A stretch of DNA of 64,000 bases, taken from contig JANQJF010000036.1 of the NCBI GenBank assembly GCA_028281765.1, positions 1-64,000 on the forward strand, in the 5' to 3' direction. Source of the DNA: Planctomycetota bacterium (GTDB taxonomy: Bacteria; Planctomycetota; UBA1135; UBA2386). Shown one piece after another: positions 35,323 to 44,156 of this stretch (the first letter of the stretch is position 1; every line of letters starts with the position of its first letter). A program made the position numbers and the translations under genes. Below the pieces are notes generated by a model. The model ran no database searches and had not been told where the DNA came from. It was given only the letters and a program-made list of their open reading frames with translations.

Positions 35323-36339
35323 ATGCGCGCTCCGACGATTCCGAGCCAGCCGCTCGACCGTTTTCACGAGATCCTTCGCCAACTCGAAACGCGACGCACC
35401 TGGTCGGTTGGGCACACCGCACTGCGCTATCTCGCACAGTCCATGCTTACGAGCGACGCTCGTCCGTATGAGCTCGCCGACCGCGTCTTCTCCGTCGCTG
35501 AGACGCTGAAGAAGACGAGCTCGGCGTTCTCGCAGCTTCGCGGGGACCTACGGTTCTTGATTGCGGCGCAGCTCCTCGAGCGCCGCGTCAGCGCTGAGCG
35601 ATTCCACACGGCGGTATCGCAGTTCGACCAGAAGCTCAAGCAGATCGGCATGCGCCGCTCTTCACTCCACCAGCTGATGGCCATCGTCCTGATGCTCGAA
35701 CCCGAAACCGGGCAGGTCGCGCCGGGCCGCGTCGAGCGCTTCCACAAGGCCTACGAAATGATGAAGCGTTACCACTGGTGGCTGACCGGGCCGGACGACT
35801 TCGCGTCATGCGCGCTGTTCGCAATGCGCGACGAGAGCATTCACGACATCGGTCGCCGCGTGGAGCGCCTCTACACCGGGCTCCGCGAGCGGGGGTTCGC
35901 GGCGAGTGATCCACTGCAGCTCGTGTCCCACATCCTCTGGTTCAACCCCAAGTCGGATGCCGTCGCGCTCTCGCGCTTCCAGGGTTTGCACGACGGATTC
36001 AAAGGCGCGAGCATCGCGATGTGGACGTCGGACTACGACGAGCTCGCGACGCTCACGTTCCTCGATCACAGACCCAAGGCCATCATCGATACCGTCGTGC
36101 GGCACCGAGAATCGATGAAGGCTCTACGGCCGCGATGCGACGCGAGCATGACGTTCAGTCTCGCGTGTGGCACGGCGTTTCTGGAGCTGGTCGCACTCGA
36201 CTCGAGTCTGAAGGGGATACACGACGCGCGCGGCATGATGCACGTGCACGCGGCCCTTGCGGCTCAGCAGGCTTCGAGCGCGGCGATCATGAGTGCGACG
36301 ATGACGGCGGCGGTCGTGGCGGCGAACTCGTCCAGTTAG
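35323..36339 (+). CDS. DUF4003-like helical protein
   Basis: 338 aa from the ATG at 35323, set by the -10 box 6 nt upstream; a GTG at 35293 is the longest alternative. It is soluble and almost wholly helical, with segments FLIAAQLLE, ALFAMRDESIHDIG, LVSHILWFNPKSD and FLELVALDS that resemble DUF4003 proteins of Firmicutes. Its C-terminus is Ala/Ser/Met-rich. No function is known for the family, and the assignment rests on pattern memory only. Confidence 0.55.
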   Translation: MRAPTIPSQPLDRFHEILRQLETRRTWSVGHTALRYLAQSMLTSDARPYELADRVFSVAETLKKTSSAFSQLRGDLRFLIAAQLLERRVSAERFHTAVSQFDQKLKQIGMRRSSLHQLMAIVLMLEPETGQVAPGRVERFHKAYEMMKRYHWWLTGPDDFASCALFAMRDESIHDIGRRVERLYTGLRERGFAASDPLQLVSHILWFNPKSDAVALSRFQGLHDGFKGASIAMWTSDYDELATLTFLDHRPKAIIDTVVRHRESMKALRPRCDASMTFSLACGTAFLELVALDSSLKGIHDARGMMHVHAALAAQQASSAAIMSATMTAAVVAANSSS

Positions 36340-36687
36340 CCCGCATCGCCCACCAGCCTCGCGCGTGAGCACGCCCGATCGCCCACATCCCGCGTCAGGC
36401 GCTCGCCTTCGGCTCGGCCGCGACCCCGCTTCTTCCCGACGCGGCGCGGCGTCGATCGTCATTCGCCCATGACACCGAGGGCTCGCGATCTCGGCACGAG
36501 AAAACCGAGCCACTCGGAGCGTGAGGATCGTAGACGCAGGGAACCGAGTCGCCCGCGGACTGCGTCCACGATGGCAACGCCCCGTCCGGAAGTCGCTCAA
36601 GGGAATCCTCGGATGTGCCGAACGCTTCGATCGACGGACCCAGGTTCGTCGATCCCGCAACCGGGTCACCACCAACGAGGAGTTCGA
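36340..36687. other. Gene-free stretch before the electron-transfer operon
   Basis: 348 bp with no convincing frame on either strand. It must contain the promoter of the operon that starts at 36688. The only clear structure is the inverted repeat at 36629-36654 (separate entry). I could not place a -10/-35 pair with confidence. Confidence 0.4.
36629..36654 (+). promoter_or_regulatory. Inverted repeat upstream of the operon
   Basis: GATCGACG (36629-36636) and CGTCGATC (36647-36654), spacer 10 nt. It ends 33 nt before the GTG at 36688. It may be an operator or a leader hairpin. Confidence 0.4.
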
Positions 36688-37425
36688 GTGTTGTTGCGCA
36701 GTGTTTGCATGCTGCCGTTGTTCGCGATGACGAGCTGCGGTTTGTTCTCAGATTCCCGACCGGGCGTCGCCAATGTCGACGACCTCGTGACGCGAGTCGA
36801 ACGTGTCCACATCGAAGCCGAGCTTGCGCAGGAGCGTGCGCTCGATGCTGCCGAGGCGCTCAAGTCGCTCGTCACCTACGAGTTCGGTGAGCACGGCGAT
36901 GCGGTCAAGTCGTTCCAGTCGTTCCTCATGACGATCGACGCGTCGGAGTCGCAGGCGATCGCGCTCCGGAAGAGCATCACCTCGATGAAGGTCGCCGCTG
37001 GTCCGGTGTTCGAGAAGTGGACCCAGGATCTCGAGTCCTTCTCGAGCCAGAACATGCGAGACCGCAGCCGCGCTCGCCTCGAGGAGACCCGTGCAAAGTA
37101 CGATCAGATCGTCGCCGTCGCGGATCCGGCGCGCGAAATGTTCGACACGTTCAACCTCGGTCTGCGCGATCACGCGCTGTTCCTCGAGCACGACTTCAAC
37201 GCGACGTCGGTCGCCGAGATCAGTGCCGACGTGACCGAACTCGTATCGATGCGCGGCGAGATCGATGCTCGCCTCGCGGAGACCTTGGTCGCGGCTCGCG
37301 GCTACTTCGAATCCCGCGCCCTGCCGATGACGATGCAGCGGACCCGCGACACCGCCGAGGCCGAGCGAGAATCGGCCGAGCGCGGGACTGCGAAGGACGT
37401 TGCGCGCCCGCCGGCGGGCCGCTGA
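36688..37425 (+). CDS. DUF2959 lipoprotein
   Basis: 245 aa from a GTG preceded by GAGGAG at 5 nt. A lipobox (AMTSC) lies within the first 20 residues. The helical body matches DUF2959: a segment with RVERVHIEAELAQERALDA, then LEETRAKYDQIV, and near the end DHALFLEHDFNATSVAEIS. These are long coiled-coil proteins of unknown function. It precedes the redox gene by 26 bp and is probably the first gene of the operon. Envelope scaffold is a guess. Confidence 0.75.
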   Translation: MLLRSVCMLPLFAMTSCGLFSDSRPGVANVDDLVTRVERVHIEAELAQERALDAAEALKSLVTYEFGEHGDAVKSFQSFLMTIDASESQAIALRKSITSMKVAAGPVFEKWTQDLESFSSQNMRDRSRARLEETRAKYDQIVAVADPAREMFDTFNLGLRDHALFLEHDFNATSVAEISADVTELVSMRGEIDARLAETLVAARGYFESRALPMTMQRTRDTAEAERESAERGTAKDVARPPAGR

Positions 37426-37451
37426 GCGACTGACGGCCGCGCGAGTTCACG

Positions 37452-39728
37452 ATGACCTGGACGCTACTCCTCGTCACTGTCGTCGTGCTCGGCGTGGCAC
37501 TCGCCGTCGCCGTGCAACGGCGCCGCGATCTCGCGGCGATGGCGCGCGCGCTCGACGTGCGTGACCGCGCGATTCGTGACGGGAGCGACGAAGCCAAGCT
37601 CCAGCATCCGATCGTAGACCTGTCCCGGTGCCTCGGCTGCGCGACCTGCGTTGCGGTCTGTCCCGAGAACGGCGTGATCGAGATCGTGCACGGCCAGGCG
37701 GTGGTCGTGAACGGTGCCCGATGCGTCGGTGTGTCCGCGTGTGAGCGGGAGTGCCCGGTCGGCGCGATTGCCGTGACGATCGCGAACGCCGACACGCGCA
37801 CGGACGTGCCGAACATCACGTCCCGATTCGAAGCGGTTGGCGTGTCTGGTCTGTTCCTCGCGGGCGAAGTCACGGCTCATGCGCTCGTCAAGACGGCGAT
37901 CGAGCACGGCACCGCGGTGGCAGGCACCGTCGCGGAGCGAACGCATCAGCTCGGCCGTGCGCCCGAAGGCGAACTCGATCTGCTGGTCGTCGGTGCGGGG
38001 CCTGCGGGTCTCGCATGCTCGCTCGAGGCGAAGCGGCACGGCTTGACGTTCGTGACGATCGATCAGGCCGACGCCCCCGGTGGAACGGTTGCGAAGTATC
38101 CACGGCGCAAGCTGGTCATCAGTGAGCCGGTCGACTTGCCGCTCTACGGTCGCCTCAAGCGTTCGGCGTACACGAAAGAACAGCTGATCGCGCTTTGGCA
38201 GCAGATCGCGCAGCAGCACGCGCTGCCGTTCCGCGGCGGCGAAGTGCTCACCGACGTCACGCGAGACGAGTCCGGGCGGTTCGTCGTGCAGACGAATCGT
38301 CGGCGCTATGTCGCGCGTCATGTGTGTCTGGCGCTGGGTCGGCGCGGTGTGCCGAACAAGCTCGGTGTTCCCGGCGAGGACCTCGCGAAGGTCTCCTACA
38401 GCCTCTTGGATGCGGGCTCCTATCAAGGCCGTCGCATCCTCGTCGTCGGCGGGGGAGACAGCGCTGTCGAGACCGCGGTCGCGCTAGCGCAGCAGCCGGG
38501 CAACGAAGTCGTGCTGTCGTACCGCAAGCAGAGCTTCTTCCGCATTCGTGAAGAGAACGAGCGCCGGCTCGCGGAAGCGGTCGATGCGGGTCGACTCGAG
38601 GTGCTCTACGGAACCCGAGTCGTCGAGATCTCCGACGAGCTCGTCGAGCTCGAGCACGAGCAGCAGCACGGGGCGGCGCACGCCGCGGGCGGCGCGGCGA
38701 CCGCGGTGGCGGCGGCACCGCCGCGGATTCGACTGCCGAACGACGAGGTGTTCGTCATGGCGGGGGGCATGCCGCCATTCGAGCTTCTCGAGGCCTCGGG
38801 CGTTTCGTTCGATCCTGCGCTGCGTGACGTGCCGGAACCGGAGGGGGAGCGTGGCACCGGGCTGACGACGGCTCTGTCCGCCGCGCTGGGTCTGACTCTG
38901 GGCACGCTCCTCTGGGCGCTGTGGCATTCGGACTACTACCTGCTGCCGCTGATCGAGCGGCCGGCGCACGACTCGCACGGGTTCCTGCGGCCGGGACGCG
39001 CGTTCGGCCTCGCGATGGGGATCGCGGCCGTCGCGTGCATCGTCGTCAACCTGCTCTACCTGCTGCGGCGCTCGCAGAAACTCGGCCTGCGTTTCGGCTC
39101 GCTGCGGACCTGGATGACGAGCCATGTTGCGACCGGAGTACTCGCGGTCATGTGCGCGCTGCTGCACGCCGCCATGGCGCCGCGGGACACCGTCGGTGGT
39201 CACGCGTTCGAGGCGCTCGCCGTCCTGTTGCTCACCGGCGCGATCGGTCGCTACTTCTACGCGCACGTGCCGCGTGCGGCGAATGGTCGGGAGCTCGCGC
39301 TCGACGAGGTGAAGTCCCACCTCGAGGCGGTCGATGCCGAGTGGAGCACCGAGCATCGCGAGTTCGGTGAGCGCGTGCGCAGCGAGGTTGGCGCGCTGGT
39401 CGACCAGCGTCAGTGGGGAGGCTCGTTCGTCGGCCGTGTGTTCGGCCTGCTCGGGCTGCGTCTCGACCTGCGACGAGTCCTCGCGCGACTGCGCGCCGAG
39501 GGGCGCGTTGCGGGGATTCCGGATGCGCACATCGCGAGCGTTACGAGCCTCGCGACGCGCGCGCACCGCGCCGCGCTGTGGGCCGCGCACTTCGAAGATC
39601 TCCGAGCCGTCGTCGCGACCTGGCGCTGGCTGCACCGCTGGGTGGCCGCGCTGATGGTCCTGCTCGTCGTGATCCACATCGTCTACGCGCTGAGCTACGG
39701 CGCGTCCTACGGCGAGGTGTCGCGATGA
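37452..39728 (+). CDS. Fused ferredoxin / FAD-NAD(P) reductase / di-heme b membrane protein
   Basis: 758 aa. Order: membrane helix (about 3-20); ferredoxin domain with Cys60, 63, 66, 70 in a full CxxCxxCxxxCP motif and a second motif with only Cys91, 97 and 101 (Val94 where a Cys is normal); FAD GxGxxG (VVGAGPAGLA, about 178-187); NAD(P) GGGDSAVETA (about 330-340); then four or more membrane helices. Two of these carry H-x13-H: His558/His572 and His728/His742, the spacing that binds two stacked b hemes in ferric reductases and NADPH oxidases. It could pass electrons from cytosolic NAD(P)H to the periplasm. ATGA overlap with the next gene. Confidence 0.85.
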   Translation: MTWTLLLVTVVVLGVALAVAVQRRRDLAAMARALDVRDRAIRDGSDEAKLQHPIVDLSRCLGCATCVAVCPENGVIEIVHGQAVVVNGARCVGVSACERECPVGAIAVTIANADTRTDVPNITSRFEAVGVSGLFLAGEVTAHALVKTAIEHGTAVAGTVAERTHQLGRAPEGELDLLVVGAGPAGLACSLEAKRHGLTFVTIDQADAPGGTVAKYPRRKLVISEPVDLPLYGRLKRSAYTKEQLIALWQQIAQQHALPFRGGEVLTDVTRDESGRFVVQTNRRRYVARHVCLALGRRGVPNKLGVPGEDLAKVSYSLLDAGSYQGRRILVVGGGDSAVETAVALAQQPGNEVVLSYRKQSFFRIREENERRLAEAVDAGRLEVLYGTRVVEISDELVELEHEQQHGAAHAAGGAATAVAAAPPRIRLPNDEVFVMAGGMPPFELLEASGVSFDPALRDVPEPEGERGTGLTTALSAALGLTLGTLLWALWHSDYYLLPLIERPAHDSHGFLRPGRAFGLAMGIAAVACIVVNLLYLLRRSQKLGLRFGSLRTWMTSHVATGVLAVMCALLHAAMAPRDTVGGHAFEALAVLLLTGAIGRYFYAHVPRAANGRELALDEVKSHLEAVDAEWSTEHREFGERVRSEVGALVDQRQWGGSFVGRVFGLLGLRLDLRRVLARLRAEGRVAGIPDAHIASVTSLATRAHRAALWAAHFEDLRAVVATWRWLHRWVAALMVLLVVIHIVYALSYGASYGEVSR

Positions 39729-41797
39729 ACGTTCGCAGCCCGAAGCTGTGGATCGGCCTGTTCTCCGCGGCGGCCGTGCTCTGGATCGTGGCGGACGACA
39801 TGGGGCGCACGTCGCCGGGCCCGGTGTCGACCGTGCACGGCAGAATCGCGGAGATCGACGGCGGCGCGAGCTGCGCGCAGTGCCACGGCGGTTGGTTCTC
39901 CGACATGACCACCTCGTGCCTCGCCTGCCACGAGCCGATTGCGTCGCAGATCGAGTCCGGCGACGGGCTGCACGGCCGTCTCGGTGAGGAGCGCGCCCGG
40001 CGCTGCGCCGAGTGTCATAGTGAGCACCACGGTGGGGAGTTCCAGCTCGTCAACCGTCGCAGCTTCGCGGTGGCGGGTCTGCAGGGTCCCGAGGGCTTCG
40101 ACCACGCGTTCGTCGGATTCGAGATGGCTGGCAAGCACCTCGAGCTGGACTGCACGAAGTGCCACGAACACGCGGATGCGGTCGTGCTCCCCGAGGGAGC
40201 GCACCGGTACATCGGTCTCGAGCAGAGCTGCGCGTCGTGCCACGACGATCCCCACGAGGGGCGGATGCAGATCGGCTGCGCGAAGTGTCACAGCCAGGAG
40301 TCGTGGGACCAACTCGGGTCTCTCGGTCACGAGGAGTTCCTGCCGCTCATCGGTGGGCACGCGGAGGTCGGCTGCCGGAAGTGTCACGAGAAAGACAGCG
40401 CGCAATCGCTCGAGTCGTTCGGCGCGGGGCGTCGCGGCGCGGAGCGCGCATGCGCGACTTGCCATGATTCACCGCACGCGGAGTCGTTCATCGCGTCGAT
40501 CGCCAGACTCGAGGGGACTTCGGATGCGGCGAGCTGCGTCCAGTGCCACGAGCACGAACACTTGACGTTCCACGACGAAGTCGAGATGACACCCGAGCGG
40601 CACGCGTGCTCGGGCTTCGAGCTGGTCGCGCCGCACGACGCGGCGGCGTGCGCGGATTGCCACGCCGAGGATGCTGCGACGTTCGCTCTGCGCTACCCGG
40701 CACGCGGGCCGAACGACTGCGCGAAGTGTCACGAGGATCCGCATGGTGGACAGTTCGAATCCGGCCCGTTCGCCGCGAGCTGCGTCGAGTGCCACGAACG
40801 CACGCAGTTCGAACCGCACGCGTTCTCGGTCGAGCACCACGCTCGATCCAACTTCGAGCTGACGGGAAGGCACCTGTCACTCGAGTGTGAGGAGTGCCAC
40901 AAAGACCCTGCAGAAGGCGAGCCACGCCAGTTCCACGACATCGCGCAGACGTGCGATGACTGCCATCGCGACGCGCACGCGGGGTTCTTCGATCGACACG
41001 CGCGAGCCGTGCATGCGGCGCCGCTCGCCGAGCTGATGCCGGACTCGTGCGCTGGCTGTCACACCACCGAGACGTTCGCGCGTGCCGACGACCACTCGTT
41101 CGATCACGAGCGATGGACGGGCTTCGCGCTGCACGGTGCCCACGCGGAGTCCAACTGCGAGGCGTGCCACCACCCGCGTGACGAAGCGGACGTCACCGGC
41201 AGAATGTTCGGTCGCGTGGCCGATCACTACGGGGAGTTCACGGGGTGCAAGACGTGTCACAACGACCCGCACCGCGGGCTCTTCGACAAGAAGGACATGC
41301 CGAAGCAGATCGACGGACGGGCGGACTGCGCGCGGTGCCACGTCCCGTCGTCCTTCCGCGCGTTCCCGAACGGGTTCGAGCACGGCCGCTGGACCGGCTT
41401 CGAGCTGCGTGGGGCTCATCGCTCCGCCTCCTGCTCCGCGTGTCACGAGCCGCTCATGGAGGCCGACTCGAGCGGCCGCACCTGGGGCGCCGCGCGAGGA
41501 ACGCGCTGCGCGGACTGCCACACCGATCCGCACGCGGGCCAGTTCCGCAAGAACGGCACCACCGACTGTCGACGCTGCCACGACGTCGGCGAGACGTTCC
41601 GTGCGGATCGATTCGATCACGACAGACACTCGCGCTTCCCGCTCGGCGATGCTCACAAGAACGTCGCGTGCGCGAAGTGCCACAAGGCTCGGAAGGTCGG
41701 CGATGAGTCGATCGTGCGCTACCGGCCGTTGCGCCACCAATGCGTGGACTGCCACGGCTCGACCGAGGATCCGTTGCGACGAAGGAGGCGACGATGA
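39725..41797 (+). CDS. 23-heme multiheme cytochrome c
   Basis: 690 aa. I count 23 CxxCH motifs, one per 30 residues. The N-terminus has a single hydrophobic segment (WIGLFSAAAVLWIVA) with no clear cleavage site, so it is exported and may stay anchored. Two modules alternate: H-x(n)-F-x-L-x-G-x-H-x4-CxxCH (about seven copies, for example ERWTGFALHGAHAESNCEACH) and CxxCHxDPHxGxF (about six copies). The extra His residues can serve as distal ligands. A heme wire of this length could span the periplasm. The start overlaps the previous stop (ATGA), and the next gene starts by ATGA overlap too. Confidence 0.92.
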   Translation: MNVRSPKLWIGLFSAAAVLWIVADDMGRTSPGPVSTVHGRIAEIDGGASCAQCHGGWFSDMTTSCLACHEPIASQIESGDGLHGRLGEERARRCAECHSEHHGGEFQLVNRRSFAVAGLQGPEGFDHAFVGFEMAGKHLELDCTKCHEHADAVVLPEGAHRYIGLEQSCASCHDDPHEGRMQIGCAKCHSQESWDQLGSLGHEEFLPLIGGHAEVGCRKCHEKDSAQSLESFGAGRRGAERACATCHDSPHAESFIASIARLEGTSDAASCVQCHEHEHLTFHDEVEMTPERHACSGFELVAPHDAAACADCHAEDAATFALRYPARGPNDCAKCHEDPHGGQFESGPFAASCVECHERTQFEPHAFSVEHHARSNFELTGRHLSLECEECHKDPAEGEPRQFHDIAQTCDDCHRDAHAGFFDRHARAVHAAPLAELMPDSCAGCHTTETFARADDHSFDHERWTGFALHGAHAESNCEACHHPRDEADVTGRMFGRVADHYGEFTGCKTCHNDPHRGLFDKKDMPKQIDGRADCARCHVPSSFRAFPNGFEHGRWTGFELRGAHRSASCSACHEPLMEADSSGRTWGAARGTRCADCHTDPHAGQFRKNGTTDCRRCHDVGETFRADRFDHDRHSRFPLGDAHKNVACAKCHKARKVGDESIVRYRPLRHQCVDCHGSTEDPLRRRRRR

Positions 41798-43494
41798 TCC
41801 GAGAATGGTTCGGCAAGTCGGTCGTGCTCGCTCTTGCGTGCACGGCCCCTGCTCAGCAGGACGAGGACTACGTGCGCGTCGAGCTGCGCGTGATCTCCGT
41901 CGGTCCGAGCGGCGCGGTCGTAGTCGACCGTGGCAAGCGCGACGGGCTGGCAACGGGTGACGTCGTCTTCTTCCACCCGCGGGGAGGCGGCTCGTACCCG
42001 GCCGGTGTGATCCAAGTCGATGACCGCACGGCGATCGTGGAGATGCGCGACCGCGGCTTCACGCCCCGGTCTGGCACGCGCGGCCGCGTGCGGGTGCCGA
42101 AGGCGCGGCGCGCGACACCGAAGCCCGACGCCGCACCGAAGCCGCGCGACGATCCTCCTCCCGATGGGCCCAAACCCGACGGACCGGAGCACCCACCGTG
42201 GGAGAACGAGGACGAAGAGTGGAAGCCGGGGATGCCACTCTTGCAGATGAAGCCGGTGCGTCCGCGCGACCGCGGGATGCAGGTGTCGGGGCGGTTCTAC
42301 TCGATCGGCAACCTCGCTTGGGACGACTCCCAGGACTTCGACAACTCGTCGATGCGCGTCGGCACCGAGCTGAACCTCGAGAACCCGTTCGGACAGGGCG
42401 GCGGCATCCTCTTCGACGGGGAGGTCAACTACCGCACGGAGCAGAACGAGCGGCGCGGCTTCGACATCTTGCCCCGCCGGTTCTCGTATCGCGTCGGCGG
42501 CACGAGGTTCCAGAACCAACGACTCGAGGCCGGTCGCTTCCTGCAGCAGGGAATGCCCGAGTTCGGTGTCCTCGATGGCGTCGAGTACGGCATTCGCCGC
42601 AAGAACGGTCATCGCTTCGGCGGCAGTATCGGCTTCTTGCCGGAGCCGGACGACGATTTCGACTCGCTCGAAGACCTGCAGCTCGCGGGCTACTACCACT
42701 GGGTGCCGGACAACAGCGAACGGATCCTCGTCGGTGGCGGCTTCCAGAAGTCGTTCCACAACGGCCGGACGGACCGGGACCTATTCGTCGTCAAGGGGCA
42801 CTACCTGCCGCTCGAGCCGGGTTGGAACGCGCACGGCACCGTGTGGATCGACCTCTACCACGGACGCGACGACGAGAAGAACAACGGCGTCGAGCTCACG
42901 CAGGCGATCCTGTCCACGGGACGCAACTTCGAGAACGGGGACGGCGTCGACCTGACGTTCCGCCGCATCCGGTATCCGGAGATGCTCCGTACCGAGTTCC
43001 AGCCGCTGCTGCCGGGTGAGATCGCGGACACGCGCTACGACCGGCTCGCTCTGACGGGCTGGAAGCAGTGGAGCGACCAGACGCGGCTGCGCGGTCAGAT
43101 CTCGGGCTACGACGACGAGCAGGACAACGGTGGCGCGATCGAAGTCGGGGCGGACCTGCAGGACTGGTTCGGCGAGGGCAGCCTCGCGGACGTGACGATG
43201 TGGGGTTCGCTGGGCGAATTCAGCAACTCGTTCGGCGCTCGACTGGGGTATGGCGAGTTGAACGACAACGGTCGCTGGAACGTCTTCTACGAGATCGCGC
43301 ATCACCGCATGGCCGGTTTCGACGACGATCGCGACGACCTCATCCAGCATCGGCTGCACGGCACCAAGAGCATGTTCACATCCGGCGGATGGAGCGTGTC
43401 GCTCTTCGCCGAAGCCCACCTATTCGACGAGGAGCTGGCCTTCACGGCCGGCTTCCACGTCCAGCGCAGCTTCCGCTTGCGGAGGACGTACTGA
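41794..43494 (+). CDS. Outer-membrane beta-barrel, candidate porin of the cytochrome conduit
   Basis: 566 aa from the ATG at 41794 with AAGGAGG at 5 nt; it overlaps the cytochrome stop. A signal peptide ends near APAQ. Residues about 22-105 form a small beta domain, then a Pro-rich linker (about 108-150, PKPDAAPKP, PDGPKPDGP). From about 160 to the end, alternating strands with many Tyr/Arg/Gly (QVSGRFYSIGN, YYHWVPDNS) form a predicted barrel, ending in aromatic LRRTY. I see no CxxCH and no MtrB-type CxxC. Its position between two cytochrome genes suggests a sheath, as MtrB or OmbB. Confidence 0.8.
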   Translation: MIREWFGKSVVLALACTAPAQQDEDYVRVELRVISVGPSGAVVVDRGKRDGLATGDVVFFHPRGGGSYPAGVIQVDDRTAIVEMRDRGFTPRSGTRGRVRVPKARRATPKPDAAPKPRDDPPPDGPKPDGPEHPPWENEDEEWKPGMPLLQMKPVRPRDRGMQVSGRFYSIGNLAWDDSQDFDNSSMRVGTELNLENPFGQGGGILFDGEVNYRTEQNERRGFDILPRRFSYRVGGTRFQNQRLEAGRFLQQGMPEFGVLDGVEYGIRRKNGHRFGGSIGFLPEPDDDFDSLEDLQLAGYYHWVPDNSERILVGGGFQKSFHNGRTDRDLFVVKGHYLPLEPGWNAHGTVWIDLYHGRDDEKNNGVELTQAILSTGRNFENGDGVDLTFRRIRYPEMLRTEFQPLLPGEIADTRYDRLALTGWKQWSDQTRLRGQISGYDDEQDNGGAIEVGADLQDWFGEGSLADVTMWGSLGEFSNSFGARLGYGELNDNGRWNVFYEIAHHRMAGFDDDRDDLIQHRLHGTKSMFTSGGWSVSLFAEAHLFDEELAFTAGFHVQRSFRLRRTY

Positions 43495-44156
43495 TGGAGA
43501 CCCTCATGAATCTCTTCCACAGGCATCGCATCTTGATCGTGGCTGCGCTCGCGTACTTGGTCGTCGCGTGTGCGGTCCAGGATCCGTCGCGTTCGGCGCG
43601 CTACCGCTGGTGGTCCGGATTGGGACCGGTCATTCCGCACGACACGTTCCCGACGGACTGCAAGCTCTGCCACGAGGGCGAGAAGTGGCACACTCTCGTC
43701 GAGGACTTCGAGTTCGATCACGAGAAGGAGACCGGGGTCGCTCTGAACGGCGCGCACGCGCAAGCGCTGTGTCTGCGTTGCCACAACGACCGCGGTCCGG
43801 TGGACGTGTTCGCGGCGCTCGGCTGCGTCGGGTGTCACGAAGACGTGCACCAGGGCCACCTCGGTGCGCGCTGCAACGACTGTCACCAAGAGCAGACGTG
43901 GATGGCAATCGGGCAGCGATCGCGGCACAATCGAACACGTTTCCCGCTGACTGGTGCACATGCCAACACTGCATGTGACCGGTGTCACCCCGGTGCGTTC
44001 GTCGGGAAATTTGCGCCAACGGATACCTCATGTGTGACGTGTCACACAGACGATCTCCAGAGGACAACCAATCCTCCTCACCTCGGCCTCGGCTGGGTCG
44101 ACAATTGTGATCGATGCCACATGCCAACGCGGTGGAACCAAGCACAGGTCCGATGA
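43494..44156 (+). CDS. Seven-heme lipoprotein cytochrome
   Basis: 220 aa; the ATG shares one base with the previous stop. A lipobox (LVVAC, Cys26) predicts lipid anchoring. Seven CxxCH motifs are present (CKLCH, CLRCH, CVGCH, CNDCH, CDRCH, CVTCH, CDRCH). It carries the same F-x-L-x-G-x-H-x4-CxxCH module as the 23-heme protein (GVALNGAHAQALCLRCH, RFPLTGAHANTACDRCH), so the two share ancestry. Probably an outer-membrane or surface electron relay. Its 3' end overlaps the kinase frame by 50 bp. Confidence 0.92.
   Translation: METLMNLFHRHRILIVAALAYLVVACAVQDPSRSARYRWWSGLGPVIPHDTFPTDCKLCHEGEKWHTLVEDFEFDHEKETGVALNGAHAQALCLRCHNDRGPVDVFAALGCVGCHEDVHQGHLGARCNDCHQEQTWMAIGQRSRHNRTRFPLTGAHANTACDRCHPGAFVGKFAPTDTSCVTCHTDDLQRTTNPPHLGLGWVDNCDRCHMPTRWNQAQVR

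Noticed and set aside
36469..36687. An N-terminal extension of the DUF2959 gene to 36469
   Set aside because: The extra residues are Arg/Ser-rich without a signal, whereas the GTG at 36688 has a Shine-Dalgarno and leads straight into a lipobox.
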